DNA from: DATKNA01 sp963755755
Lineage (GTDB): Bacteria > Actinomycetota > Actinomycetes > Actinomycetales > Kineosporiaceae
Length of the DNA stretch: 64,000 bases
Direction of reading: 5' to 3'
Assembly (NCBI GenBank): GCA_963755755.1
Contig: CAVWLJ010000002.1
Location: forward strand, 199,445 to 263,444
The notes beneath the pieces were generated by a model that saw only the letters and a list, made by a program, of their open reading frames with translations, was not told where the DNA came from and did not search any database. The translations under genes were made by a program, and so were the position numbers. Below, one piece after another: positions 1 through 9,269 of this stretch; position 1 is the first letter of the stretch, and each line of letters opens with the position of its first letter.

Positions 1-50
1 CGGGGTCCGCCGCTAGCGTCGCGTTCGACCCGCGACGAGGGAGGCCGACG

Positions 51-1055
51 ATGACCGATCCGCCCGCACCCACCGGCGTCCCCGCGGTGCCCGGAGCACG
101 GCCGGTGCGGCCGCGACGCTCGAACCTCGCCGTCCCCGGCTCCAGCCCGAAGATGATCGACAAGGCCCGGACGCTGCCCGTCGACCAGGTCTTCCTCGAC
201 CTCGAGGACGCCGTCGCCGCGGCGGCGAAGGCCGACGCGCGCGCGACCGTCGTCGCGGCGCTCAACGAGGGCGGGTGGGGCGACCGGGTGCGCGTCGTCC
301 GGGTCAACGACTGGACGACGCCGTGGACCTACCGGGACGTCGTCGAGGTCGTCGAGGGCGCCGGCGCGAACCTGGACTGCGTTCTGCTCCCGAAGGTGCA
401 GTCGCCGGAGCAGGTCGTGGCGCTGGACCTGCTCCTCACCCAGATCGAGCGGAGCGTCGGGCTCGACGTCGGGCGGATCGGCATCGAGGTGCAGATCGAG
501 AACGCCCGCGGCCTGCTGGCCGTCGACGCGATCGCGAAGGGCAGTCCCCGGGTCGAGACGCTGGTCTTCGGGCCCGCGGACTTCATGGCGTCGATCGCGA
601 TGAAGTCCCTGGTCGTCGGGGAACAGCCGGCGGGCTACGACGTCGGCGACGCCTACCACCACATCCTCATGTCGATCCTGCTGGCCGCCCGGGCGAACGA
701 CAAGCAGGCCATCGACGGGCCGTATCTGGCGATCCGGGACGTCGAGGGCTTCCGGCGGGTGGCCGGCCGGTCCGCGGCGCTGGGGTTCGACGGCAAGTGG
801 GTGCTCCACCCGGGGCAGGTGGACGCCGCGAACGAGGTGTTCAGCCCGCGCCAGGAGGACTACGACCACGCGGAGGACATCCTCGACGCCTACGCCTGGT
901 ACACCTCGGAGGCCGGCGGGGCGCGCGGCGCAGCGATGCTGGGCGACGAGATGATCGACGAGGCCAGCCGCAAGATGGCGCTCGTCGTCGCGGGCAAGGG
1001 ACGCGCCGCCGGGATGACGCGCGCCCACCCCTGGACGCCGCCGGAGCAGGTCTAG
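51..1055 (+). CDS. CitE-like HpcH/HpaI aldolase/citrate lyase family protein
   Basis: The 334-residue product matches the CitE/malyl-CoA lyase-like family, TIM-barrel enzymes that cleave or form C-C bonds in CoA-thioester or oxoacid substrates with Mg2+. Visible family motifs, in order: an RSNLAVPGSSP segment near residue 24, FLDLEDAV near 48, LLPKVQS, EVQIENARGL carrying a metal-binding Glu, FGPADFMASI carrying the metal-binding Asp, and KWVLHPGQV near the C-terminus. Length is typical for single-domain members. The ATG has a GAGGGAGG ribosome site about 8 bases upstream. Its stop overlaps the stop of the convergent next gene. L-malyl-CoA/beta-methylmalyl-CoA lyase is likely by similarity of motifs, but the exact substrate is not decidable here. 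Confidence 0.85.
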   Translation: MTDPPAPTGVPAVPGARPVRPRRSNLAVPGSSPKMIDKARTLPVDQVFLDLEDAVAAAAKADARATVVAALNEGGWGDRVRVVRVNDWTTPWTYRDVVEVVEGAGANLDCVLLPKVQSPEQVVALDLLLTQIERSVGLDVGRIGIEVQIENARGLLAVDAIAKGSPRVETLVFGPADFMASIAMKSLVVGEQPAGYDVGDAYHHILMSILLAARANDKQAIDGPYLAIRDVEGFRRVAGRSAALGFDGKWVLHPGQVDAANEVFSPRQEDYDHAEDILDAYAWYTSEAGGARGAAMLGDEMIDEASRKMALVVAGKGRAAGMTRAHPWTPPEQV

Positions 1056-2035
1056 GGCGCAGCGGTGAAGCTGACGTCCGAGATCGCGAGGTCGCGGTAC
1101 TTCTGCGAGGGGTAGACGGCGGTCACCTCGAGCGTGACGGTCGACGTGCGGCCGAAGTCGTGCGTGAACGTCTGCGGCGCCCGGTCGTCGCGCAGCGTCC
1201 AGGTCGCGCGCCCGCCGTCCGTGACCACGGTGACGGCCCGCACCCGCTCGTTGAGCGCGTACAGGTCGACCTTCGCGCCGCTGCTGCCGCGCAGCACCTT
1301 CTGGTAGCCGTTGAGGACGGTCAGCGAGCGCAGGTCGACCGGGGTCGCGAACGTGTACGTCAGGGTGGCGCCGTCGCCCTTGCCGTCGCTGTTCCAGGCC
1401 GTCTCGGGGCGTCCGTCCAGCGTGTTCGCCGCTCCGTAGGTCACGCCGCTGTCGGGCTGCTGCGTGCTCGAGGCCCGGGCCCTGATGTCCGCGGCGTCCA
1501 CGGTGGTCACGTCGCTCGTCGCCGTGCTCGCCGACGCCCGGCCGCTCGCGTCGTCGCCCGTTCCGGACCGCAGGCCGGCGACGGCGGCGCCGCCGACGAC
1601 GACCAGCGCCGCGGCCCCGGCCAGCACGGCGAGCGCGCGACGCCGTGAGGTGTCGGAGCGGCCGGATGCGGGGCGTGCTGCCGGGGGCGGGGGGAGTTGC
1701 GGCGGCGGCGCGAGGGCCGAGAGGTCGAGCTCGGCGGTTCGCTCGGGCACGGGCGGCAGGACGACCGTGGCGTCGACGGGCTCACTCGCCGGCTCGCTGC
1801 TCGCGCTTTCCGGGCCGCTGATCGGGTCGCTGACGGGATCGATCGTGGCGCCGGCCGGGGTGGTCGGGCTGCCGGTCGGCGTTCCGGTCCGCGCCCCGCA
1901 GTGCGGGCACGGCGCTCCCACGGGGACGAGCCGGCGGCAGCCGACGCAGGCGATGCTCACCGTCGGCTCGCCGGCCGACGGGGCTGTCTGCGGGGGCTGC
2001 CCGGGCCGGTTCTGCTGATCGATGGGCGACGACAC
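1052..2035 (-). CDS. zinc-ribbon membrane protein with discoidin-type glycan-binding domain
   Basis: I take the GTG at 2035 as the start, giving 327 residues that begin with a short zinc ribbon (CVGC...CPHCG, about residues 22-40). A Pro/Ser/Glu-rich linker follows, then one membrane-spanning helix (ALAVLAGAAALVVVGGA) after an Arg cluster. The C-terminal 150 residues look like a discoidin or NADase-type glycan-binding domain: TLDGRPETAWNSDG, strands ending in YALNE, and AISDVSF near the end. The layout implies a cytoplasmic zinc ribbon and an extracytoplasmic binding domain. Function is unknown. A longer reading to 2482 is possible, but its upstream part has no family character. Confidence 0.7.
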   Translation of the reverse strand: MSSPIDQQNRPGQPPQTAPSAGEPTVSIACVGCRRLVPVGAPCPHCGARTGTPTGSPTTPAGATIDPVSDPISGPESASSEPASEPVDATVVLPPVPERTAELDLSALAPPPQLPPPPAARPASGRSDTSRRRALAVLAGAAALVVVGGAAVAGLRSGTGDDASGRASASTATSDVTTVDAADIRARASSTQQPDSGVTYGAANTLDGRPETAWNSDGKGDGATLTYTFATPVDLRSLTVLNGYQKVLRGSSGAKVDLYALNERVRAVTVVTDGGRATWTLRDDRAPQTFTHDFGRTSTVTLEVTAVYPSQKYRDLAISDVSFTAAP

Positions 2036-2364
2036 GGCATCGACCGTACCTGCTCGTCCGAGTCGGGTCCGTCCACCGAACGTCCGGACGCCGGGTCCGG
2101 GCGGCTGTTCCGCTGCCCCCGTGGGCACCGACGCCGAAGCCGCAGGTGGCTGGCCGCAACCCCCGGCACCGGTCGTCCCGCCTCCTGGAGGAGTACCGCT
2201 GAGATCGTGAGGTTGCGGGCACGGTCTGTCACCAGCACGTCGGCGCACGCCGGAATCGTCCGCTGCACACGTAACGATCCGATGATGATGACAACCCTGT
2301 AAGAGCACTTCGCGTCTACGCTGTGTCACGCGGCGCCGTGCCGCTTCGGAGCAGGGGAGAATCC

Positions 2365-3123
2365 GTGAAGACCAGCCATCGGCGCGCGCTCGCCGCCTCG
2401 TCCGTCCCTGTCGCGGCCCTGGCCGCGCTGTTCGCCGGCCAGGCGTCCGCCTCCGCGGCCACATCGGCTCCCGCCGTGGCACCCGCCTCCAGCGCCGCTC
2501 CCACTGCGGTCGCCCGCTCCGCGTCCAGCGGCCTGCTCAAGATCGGCAGCAAGGGCAAGGCCGTGCTCGCCGCTCAGAGGCGGCTCAGCGCCCTCGGCTA
2601 CTACCTCGGATCGCTCGACGGCGTCTACGGCCCCGCCACCGCTCACGCGGTGACCGCGCTGCAGAAGGTGGCCGGCCTGTCGCGGGACGGCGTCCTCGGC
2701 CCGAGGACGTCGGCCGCGCTCACGAGGGGCGTCCGGCCCTCCGCGCGGACGAAGCGGGGCGACGCGGTCGAGGTCGACCTGAAGCACCAGGTGCTCCTCG
2801 TCGTCCACAACGGCACCGTCAGGCTCATCTTCGACGCCAGCAGCGGGTCCGGCGCCTACTACTACAGCCAGGGCCGCACCCACCACGCGGTGACGCCGAA
2901 GGGGACGTACCACGTCTTCCGCTCGGTGAACGGCTGGGACCCCGGGCCGCTCGGCAAGCTCTACCGGCCGCGCTACTTCAACGGCGGCATCGCCGTGCAC
3001 GGCTACCCGACCGTGCCGAGCACGCCCGCCTCGCACGGCTGCGTGCGCGTCACCATCGGTGCGATGGACTACATCTGGTCGCACAAGCTGCTCCCGATCG
3101 GCCGCACCGTCGTCGTCCGCTGA
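2365..3123 (+). CDS. secreted L,D-transpeptidase with peptidoglycan-binding domain
   Basis: The 252-residue product starts at GTG 2365, which follows a GGGGAG ribosome site by 6-7 bases. An Ala-rich signal peptide (about residues 1-35) precedes a PG_binding_1 domain (about 55-115; LKIGSKGKAVLAAQRRLSALGYY, DGVYGPATAHAV) and a YkuD catalytic domain. The YkuD signature is clear: GGIAVHGYPTVPS then SHGCVRVT, with His and the nucleophilic Cys. Such enzymes make 3-3 meso-DAP crosslinks in peptidoglycan or attach proteins to it, outside the membrane. It is monocistronic by appearance, followed by a GC palindrome. No frame break is seen. Confidence 0.9.
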   Translation: MKTSHRRALAASSVPVAALAALFAGQASASAATSAPAVAPASSAAPTAVARSASSGLLKIGSKGKAVLAAQRRLSALGYYLGSLDGVYGPATAHAVTALQKVAGLSRDGVLGPRTSAALTRGVRPSARTKRGDAVEVDLKHQVLLVVHNGTVRLIFDASSGSGAYYYSQGRTHHAVTPKGTYHVFRSVNGWDPGPLGKLYRPRYFNGGIAVHGYPTVPSTPASHGCVRVTIGAMDYIWSHKLLPIGRTVVVR

Positions 3124-3130
3124 CCGTCCC

Positions 3131-3204
3131 CCCGCGGCGCCGCGGGAACCCTGATCACGAGCGGGTCGTCCTACGAGGCAAGTACCTCGTTGGCGACCCG
3201 CTCG
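3131..3204. promoter_or_regulatory. two consecutive inverted repeats between ldt and the stress-type gene
   Basis: Positions 3131-3146 form a perfect 16-base palindrome (CCCGCGGC/GCCGCGGG). Positions 3158-3168 and 3194-3204 are an 11-base perfect inverted repeat (CGAGCGGGTCG/CGACCCGCTCG) enclosing a second hairpin (ACGAGG...CCTCGT, 3173-3190). The first could terminate the L,D-transpeptidase transcript. The second ends only 6 bases before the ribosome site of the next gene, so it could fold in that gene's 5' leader or act as a DNA operator. There is no U-tract after it. Confidence 0.5.
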
Positions 3205-3226
3205 GATCATGGTGGAGGATGGGCCC

Positions 3227-4186
3227 ATGTCGAACCTGGGACTCGGCGGCGCCAACCAGCTCCGCATCCCGACCCCGCCGCGTGGTGACACGATCGCGCG
3301 GTACGCCACGTACCTGGAGGCGCAGCGGGCGGTCGACTACCTCTCCGACCAAGCGTTCCCCGTGCAGTTCGTGACGATCGTCGGGACCGGGCTGCGGATG
3401 GTCGAGCGCGTCACGGGGCGCCTCACCTACCCCAAGGTGGCCGGCGCCTCCGCGCTCTCCGGCGCGTGGCTGGGCCTGTTCTTCGGCCTGCTGCTCTCGC
3501 TCTTCGGCGGCACCAACGGCGGGATCCTCCTGCCCGCGATCCTCTTCGGCGCCGGGTTCGGCATCCTCTGGGGGATCATCACCTACTCCCTCACGGGCGG
3601 CCGACGCGACTTCACCTCGCAGAGCCAGGTCGTCGCCAGCGAGTACGAGGTCCTGTGCCTGACCGACCAGGCCGGGCGCGCCCGCGAGCTGCTCGGGCGG
3701 CTCCAGGCCGAGGGGCAGGTGCACTCCCTGGGCGAGGGACCCGGTGCCGGCTCGAACCCCTACGCCCCGCCGCCGTACGGTTCGCCGCCGCCCTACCAGT
3801 CCAACCCTTACGGACAGGGCCGACCGAGTTCCGGCCAGCCCGGTCCCGGCCAGCCCGGTCCGGGGTCGGCCGGAGGCCCTCCCGGCTACCGCCCCCAGCC
3901 GCCGCCCTACCAGCCGCCGTCGCCCTACGGGGAGCCCCCGAGCCAGGCTCCCGCGGAGCCGGCACCGCCGGTCACGGGACCGACGTACGGCGAGATGATC
4001 GAGCGGCAGCGTCGCGAGCGCGAGGAGGCGGAGCGCCGTCGCCGCGTGCAGGAGGCCGGCGAGCGCGCCGCCGCCCGGCCCCCTGAGCCGCCCGCCCCTC
4101 CGGCTCCGCCCGCCGAACCGGGAGCGCCCGACCAGCCGGCACCGACCCAGCAGATGCCCACGGACGATCCCCGCCGCGACACCTGA
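3227..4186 (+). CDS. general stress protein 17M-like (YflT-type) membrane protein with Pro-rich tail
   Basis: The 319-residue product starts at ATG 3227, 8 bases after a GGTGGAGGA ribosome site. Residues about 22-65 resemble the YflT/GSP17M fold (DTIARYATYLEAQRAVDYLSD...FPVQFVTIVGTGLRMVERV). Two adjacent hydrophobic helices follow (SGAWLGLFFGLLLSLFG and ILLPAILFGAGFGILWGII). A second soluble piece (SEYEVLCLTDQAGRARELL) comes before a long Pro/Gly/Tyr-rich, low-complexity C-terminus with a short charged ERQRREREEAERRRR helix. Such proteins are common in actinobacteria and have no assigned reaction. No partner is suggested by the neighbours. Confidence 0.75.
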   Translation: MSNLGLGGANQLRIPTPPRGDTIARYATYLEAQRAVDYLSDQAFPVQFVTIVGTGLRMVERVTGRLTYPKVAGASALSGAWLGLFFGLLLSLFGGTNGGILLPAILFGAGFGILWGIITYSLTGGRRDFTSQSQVVASEYEVLCLTDQAGRARELLGRLQAEGQVHSLGEGPGAGSNPYAPPPYGSPPPYQSNPYGQGRPSSGQPGPGQPGPGSAGGPPGYRPQPPPYQPPSPYGEPPSQAPAEPAPPVTGPTYGEMIERQRREREEAERRRRVQEAGERAAARPPEPPAPPAPPAEPGAPDQPAPTQQMPTDDPRRDT

Positions 4187-4216
4187 CCTCGGCTCGATCC
4201 CGCACGTCAGGGCAGG

Positions 4217-5259
4217 TCAGGGAGCGATCAGGTCGCTGTAGCCGGGGACGTCGAGGGTCGGCGTCCGGGTCCCGGTCGCCGTCAGCACGGCGTCCAGGAC
4301 GGCCAGGGTGACGACCGTCGCCGCCACCGCCTGCAGGGCGATGAGCGGCCTCCGGCGCGATCGGGATCTCTCCGGTGGCGAGCGCGAACACCGTGTCGCC
4401 GTCCAGCAGGGTGTGCACCGGGTCGAGCGCGCGGGCCAGCCCGGCGTGCGCGGCCGTGGCGGTACGCGAGGTCCACGCCGGGTCGAGCGCGGCGTTGGTG
4501 GCCACGACGGCCAGCGTGGTGTTCGCCGCCGGAGCCTGGTCCGGCGGCGGCGCGGCGAGCAGCCGGGCGATGTGCGCGGCCCGGTCCGCCGGCGGGGTAG
4601 GCGGCCGCCGCAGCCCGGGGGGCACGAAGGCCGCGCCGAGGAGCCCGCCGGTCACCCGGTCCACCGGGGAGCCGAAGGCGTTGACCACGGCGAGCGCGCC
4701 CACGACGACGCCGTCCACGCCCGGCACCGGGAGGGCCGCCGTCCCGACCCCGCCCTTGAGCCTGCGTCCGGCGACGAGCGCGCCGGTGCCGGCCCCGACG
4801 CAGCCCCGCTGCACGCTGGCCGCCGGCCGCCGTCGCGGCCGCCCGGCCGAGGTCGGCGTCCGGACGTGCCCGCGGGTTCCCGCCGCGGCCGAGGTCGAAG
4901 ATCGCCGCGGCCGGGACGATCGGGACGACGAGGGACCCGCGGTCCTCCGGCGGCCCGACGCCGAAGCCGCGCCCCTGCTCCTCCAGCCAGGCCTGCACCC
5001 CGCCGGCGGACGCGAGCCCGTAGGCGCTGCCACCGGTCAGCACGACGGCGTCCACGGTCGGGACCAGCGTGGTGGGGTCGAGCGCGTCGGTCTCGTGCGT
5101 GCCGGGCCCGCCGCCGCGGACGTCGACGCCGCCGACGGTCCCCGGCGGCGGGACGACGACGGTGACGCCGGTGAGCCAGCCGTCCCCGACCCTGCCGGCG
5201 TGCCCGACGCGCACGCCGGGGACGTCGGTGATCGCTCCCCAGCCGAGCTCGCCGGTCAC
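4217..5259 (-). CDS. P1 family (DmpA/S58-type) peptidase, frame broken twice
   Basis: Reading from GTG 5259 gives the P1-family N-terminus (ITDVPGVRVGHAGR, LTGGSAYGLASAGGVQAWLEEQGRG, VPIVPAAAIFDLG). The middle part (VGAGTGALVAGRRLKGGVGTA and ANTTLAVVATNAAL, carrying the expected nucleophile Thr after Asn-Thr) lies in the next frame. The C-terminus, ending YSDLIAP, lies in the third. Breaks are near 4830 and 4355, each explained by one surplus base; removing both leaves 346 codons. The family are self-cleaving N-terminal nucleophile aminopeptidases or amidases. The start overlaps the corA stop by GTGA, so translation is probably coupled to corA. Confidence 0.8.
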
Positions 5260-6371
5260 AGCCACCCGTTGCGCTTGAAGCCGCGGTAGAGGATGCCGCA
5301 GATGGTCACCATCGTCCCGAGCACGACGGGGTAGCCCCACGTCGTCTGCAGCTCGGGCATGTGGGCGAAGTTCATCCCCTCGATGCCCGCGATCATCGTG
5401 GGGACCGCCGCGATGGCGACCCAGGCGGAGATCTTCCGCATGTCCTCGTTCTCCGCGACGGAGAGCCGCGCGAGGCCGGCCTGCAGGATCGAGGACAGGA
5501 GCTCGTCGAAGCTCTGCACCTGGTCGCGCACCCGGGAGAGGTTGTCCTCGACGTCCCCGAAGTACTCCCGGATGTCGGGGTGCACGAACCGGCGGGGCCG
5601 CTCCGAGAGCTCGCGCAGCGGACCGGCGAGCGGACCGACCGTCCGCTTCATCTCGATGACGTCGCGCTTGAGCTGGTAGATCCGCTCGATGTCGGTCTTC
5701 CCGCGAGGGCCGAAGACGCTGCTCTCGATCTCCTCGATGTCCTGGTTCACCGCGTCGACGACGGCCAGGTAGTCGTCGACGACCTTGTCCGCGACGGCGT
5801 GCAGCACCGACGACGGACCGAGCGCGAGCACCTCCGGCTGCTCCTCGAGCGTGCGCCGCAGCCCGGTCATCGACGCGTGCCGCCCCTGCCGGACCGTGAC
5901 GACGAGGTTCTCGCCGACGAACACCTTGATCGCGCCGGTCTCGACGACGTCACCGCCCTCGTCACGGTCGGAGCTCTCGACGTAGGCGAGCGTCCGCAGG
6001 GCCAGCAGGAGCATGTCGTCGTAGCGCTCGAGCGTCGGCCGTTGCAGGGTGTCCTCCGCGTCCTCGACGGCCCGCCGGCTCAAGCCGAAGGCGTTCCCGA
6101 GCTGCTCGAGCTGGGCCGCCGTCGGCTCGTGCAGACCCAGCCACAGGAACCCCTCGCCGGCCCGGGCGGCCTCGCACGCGGCGTCGAACTCCCGTGGCGG
6201 CTGCCGGACGCCGTCGGCGTAGAGGCCCCAGTCGACGACCGCGTCGAGGAAGCTGTCGTCGTGCGCGCGCGGGACGGCCCCCGGGCGATCCGACGGGCGA
6301 CGGCCGGCCGTCACCGCACGCAGCGGCAGGGTGCGTGCGAGCGGAGTGCGGGTCAGCGGAGTGCGGGCCAT
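5256..6371 (-). CDS. corA: CorA family magnesium/cobalt transporter
   Basis: The intact 371-residue protein has the CorA layout: a large cytoplasmic N-terminal domain, a long helix (about residues 200-300, rich in Arg/Glu), and two C-terminal transmembrane helices. The family signature sits between the helices: the first ends with AAVPTMIAGIEGMNF (GMN motif), the second is WGYPVVLGTMVTICGILYRGF. It works as a pentameric inner-membrane Mg2+ channel. The first 40 residues (repeated TPL/ART) are not conserved in the family, and the real start may be further in. The downstream peptidase is translationally coupled. Confidence 0.92.
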   Translation of the reverse strand: MARTPLTRTPLARTLPLRAVTAGRRPSDRPGAVPRAHDDSFLDAVVDWGLYADGVRQPPREFDAACEAARAGEGFLWLGLHEPTAAQLEQLGNAFGLSRRAVEDAEDTLQRPTLERYDDMLLLALRTLAYVESSDRDEGGDVVETGAIKVFVGENLVVTVRQGRHASMTGLRRTLEEQPEVLALGPSSVLHAVADKVVDDYLAVVDAVNQDIEEIESSVFGPRGKTDIERIYQLKRDVIEMKRTVGPLAGPLRELSERPRRFVHPDIREYFGDVEDNLSRVRDQVQSFDELLSSILQAGLARLSVAENEDMRKISAWVAIAAVPTMIAGIEGMNFAHMPELQTTWGYPVVLGTMVTICGILYRGFKRNGWL

Positions 6372-6597
6372 GGCGTCACCTCGGAGCGTCGCGGCGGAGC
6401 GGGGAAGGAGTTCCGCGCGACGACGTCCGACCCGGGCCGACCGGGGCGGCGCCTCGAGGGGCGGCGGGCTCAGCGGCAGGGGGGCGTGCGCCGGCGTGCG
6501 GGGCGGCCGGTACTGGCGGGGCTGCTATCGCCGCTGGGCATGGCCCCCACCTCCTCCGGCCGGATCCGCACGCGTCAGGGTCCGGATCGCCGCACCC

Positions 6598-6619
6598 TCA
6601 GGGGCAGGGTAACCCCTGA
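6598..6619 (-). terminator. short hairpin downstream of aminopeptidase P
   Basis: A perfect 7-base stem (TCAGGGG/CCCCTGA) with an 8-base loop lies 30 bases past the aminopeptidase stop and 226 bases before the corA start, with both genes read leftwards. There is no U-run, so it may be only a weak terminator or transcript-end structure. The rest of 6372-6648 shows no gene. Confidence 0.3.
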
Positions 6620-6648
6620 TCACCGCGGCGTCCGCCTCGGCCCGGTGG

Positions 6649-8209
6649 TCAGCCGCGCAGGCGCGCCATCCAGGCCTCGACGTCGTCCGGACGCCGGGGG
6701 AGCATCGCCGACAGGTTCTCGTTGCCGTCCTCGGTGACCAGCACGTCGTCCTCGATCCGGATGCCGATGCCGCGCAGCTCCTCCGGGACGAGCTCGTCGT
6801 CGGGCCCGAAGTACAGCCCGGGCTCGATGGTGAAGACCATGCCGGGCTCGAGCACGCCGTCGAGGTACATCTCGCGCCGCGCCTGCGCGCAGTCGTGGAC
6901 GTCGAGGCCGAGGTGGTGGCTCGTGCCGTGGACCATCCACCGCCGGTGGTACTGACCCTCGTCGTCGAGCGTGTCCTCGACGCTCACGCCGTCCGGCAGC
7001 AGCCCCCACTCGTGCAGCCGCGGCCGCGATGACCTTCATCGCGGCCTCGTTGAGCTCGCGGAAGGTCCGCCCCGGGCGAGCCACCTCGAACGCGGCGTCC
7101 GCCGCCTCGAGCACCACCTCGTACACCCGCCGCTGCGCCTCGCGTGAAGCGTCCGGAGACCGGCAGCGTCCGGGTCACGTCGGCGGTGTACAGCGAGTCG
7201 ACCTCGGCGCCGGCGTCGACGAGCACCAGGTCGCCCTCGCGGACCTCGCCGTCGTTGCGGATCCAGTGCAGGGTGCACGCGTGAGCGCCGGCCGCGGCGA
7301 TGGTGTCGTACCCGACGTCGTTGCCCTCGCGGCGGGCCCGGCCCTCGAAGGCCGTCTCGATCACACGCTCGCCGCGTAGGGCCGCGACGGCCTCGGCGAG
7401 GGCGCGGACGATGTCCTCGAATCCGCGCGCCGTCACCTCGACGGCGAGGCGCATCTGCTCGACCTCCCAGGCGTCCTTGACGAGGCGCAGCTCGCTGACA
7501 CCGCGGGCGAGCTCGGCGTCCGCCTGGCGCTCGTCCTCCTCGGTCAGCTCGCGGACCTCGTCGAGGATCGCGTCGAGGCTCTCGTCGGCCTCCCGGACGA
7601 TCCGGACGACGAGCCCGCCGGGTCCGACGTCCTTGCGGACGGCGTCGGCGGCCTCGTCGAGGTGCCGGGCGTCGATCCCGGTCAGTGCGCTGATCTCCTC
7701 CAGGGTGGGCCGGACGCCGACCCAGAGCTCGCCGTACCGCGCGTCGGCGTAGAACTCCTCGGTGTCGCGCTCGGCCCGCGGGCGGAAGAAGAGCACCGCG
7801 TCGTGCCCGCCGTCCTGGCCCGGGCGTGGCTCGAGCACCAGCACGGCGTCCGGCTCCTGGTCCGTCCCCAGCCCGGTGAGGTGGGAGAAGGCGCTGTGCG
7901 GCCGGAAGCGGTAGTCGGTGTCGTTGCTGCGGGTCCGCAGGCGGCCGGCCGGGACGACGAGCCGTTCGCCGGGGAACTGCGCGCGACAGCCGCTCCCGCC
8001 GCGCGGCCGCCCACTCCGCGACCTCCGAGCGGGCCGGGAGCGCCGGACGGCCGGGGCCCCCAGCCGGAGGCGATGAAACGCTTGAAGGCCTCCGAACGCG
8101 GCCGCTGCCGGTGCTCGACCTGCTCGACCCGCCCAGCCTGTTCGCCCTGTTCGACCTGAGGGTCCGCGGGCGACGCCTCGGGGGCGGCGGGGGTGCTGTC
8201 GGTCGTCAT
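6649..8209 (-). CDS. pepP: Xaa-Pro aminopeptidase (aminopeptidase P, M24B), four frame breaks
   Basis: The gene starts at ATG 8209 (MTTDSTPAAP) and ends at 6649; removing four surplus bases leaves 518 residues. Breaks fall near 8055, 7982, 7137 and 7020. The N-terminal AMP_N domain includes RSNDTDYRFRPHSAFSHLTGL. The pita-bread domain shows the dinuclear-metal ligands in order: DAGAEVDSLYTADVTRT (two Asp), HGTSHHLGLDVHD (His), FTIEPGLYFG (Glu), RIEDDVLVTEDG (Glu). The enzyme removes N-terminal residues preceding proline in the cytoplasm. It is divergent from the MBL hydrolase at 8270. All motifs being intact across four frames argues against decay. Confidence 0.85.
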
Positions 8210-8269
8210 GCACCCATCGTCGCACCGCCGGCCCGCATGCCGGCGGGCGTGCCGGGGCACTGCAGCGGC

Positions 8270-9085
8270 ATGGCTGAGGAGACGCTGACCTTCGTCGGCA
8301 ACGCCACCACCGTGCTGCGGCTCGGCGCGTTCACCGTGCTCACCGACCCGAACTTCATCCGCCGGGGCGAGCGCGCCTACCTGGGCAAGGGGCTGTGGAG
8401 CCGGCGCCTGAAGGACCCGGCGTTCGGGATCGACGAGCTCCCGCCGCTGGACGCCGTCGTGCTCTCCCACCTGCACGGCGACCACTTCGACCGGGCGGCG
8501 CGCCGGGGACTCACCCGGGACGTCCCGCTCCTGACCACGCCGGCCGCGGCGCGCCGGCTCTCGCGCTGGGGGTTCCCGGCCGAGCCGATGCGCACCTGGC
8601 AGCGCACGTCGCTGGAGCGCGGCGGCGAACGGCTGGACGTCGAGGCGCTGCCCGGCGTCCACGGTTACGGCGTCATGAAGGGGTTGCTCCCGCCCGTCAT
8701 GGGTTCGCTGCTGGAGCACCGCGCCTCCGACGGCAGCACGACCCGGATCTACGTCACGGGCGACACGCTGCCGGGGGAGCACCTCGACGAGATCGCGCGG
8801 CGGTACCCGCAGATCGACGCCGCCGTCGTCCACCTCGGCGGCACCCGGGTGCTGTTCCACACGGTGACGATGGACGGGCGGATGTTCGAGGACTTCCTGC
8901 GCCGGGTGCGGCCGCGCCGCGCGGTGCCGGTGCACTACGACGACTACGGGGTCATGGCCTCCGGTCTCGAGGATGCCCGGGCGGCGGCCCGGGAGGCGGG
9001 CTTCGCCGAGCGGCTCGAGGTCGTCCCGCGGGGCGGCACCGTCGCCCTCGCCGGCCCGGTCGGCACGCCGGGAGCACCGGCCTGA
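8270..9085 (+). CDS. MBL-fold metallohydrolase (UlaG-like)
   Basis: The 271-residue protein begins MAEETLTFVGNATTVL at ATG 8270; an in-frame ATG at 8237 is a less likely alternative. It carries the metallo-beta-lactamase signature VLSHLHGDHFD (HxHxDH) near residue 65, YVTGDT near 165 with a bridging Asp, and VPVHYDDYGV near 225 with a late His. The N-terminal VGNATTVLRLGAFTVLTDPNF segment is typical of the UlaG/RomA-like branch (lactonase, phosphodiesterase or NAPE-PLD-like enzymes). The substrate is not predictable. No operon partner is evident. Confidence 0.85.
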   Translation: MAEETLTFVGNATTVLRLGAFTVLTDPNFIRRGERAYLGKGLWSRRLKDPAFGIDELPPLDAVVLSHLHGDHFDRAARRGLTRDVPLLTTPAAARRLSRWGFPAEPMRTWQRTSLERGGERLDVEALPGVHGYGVMKGLLPPVMGSLLEHRASDGSTTRIYVTGDTLPGEHLDEIARRYPQIDAAVVHLGGTRVLFHTVTMDGRMFEDFLRRVRPRRAVPVHYDDYGVMASGLEDARAAAREAGFAERLEVVPRGGTVALAGPVGTPGAPA

Positions 9086-9269
9086 GGCTCGCGGACGGCC
9101 GTTCCCCGATTCCGTCGATATTGGTTCGCATCCTCCCGCATGCAGCCGCCGGGCGTGGGTACGTCCAGGTCGCCACTGCAGGGCCGCGCGCCGGGGGCCT
9201 CCGGACGACGGCGTGGCCTGGCCGCTCGCGATCGCCGTGGGCGACCGATACCAGGATGACGGAGGGACG

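Noticed and set aside
1457..2302. Plus-strand frames over the zinc-ribbon/discoidin gene
   Set aside because: They are shadows of the minus-strand gene, which has coherent domains from zinc ribbon to discoidin-like end.
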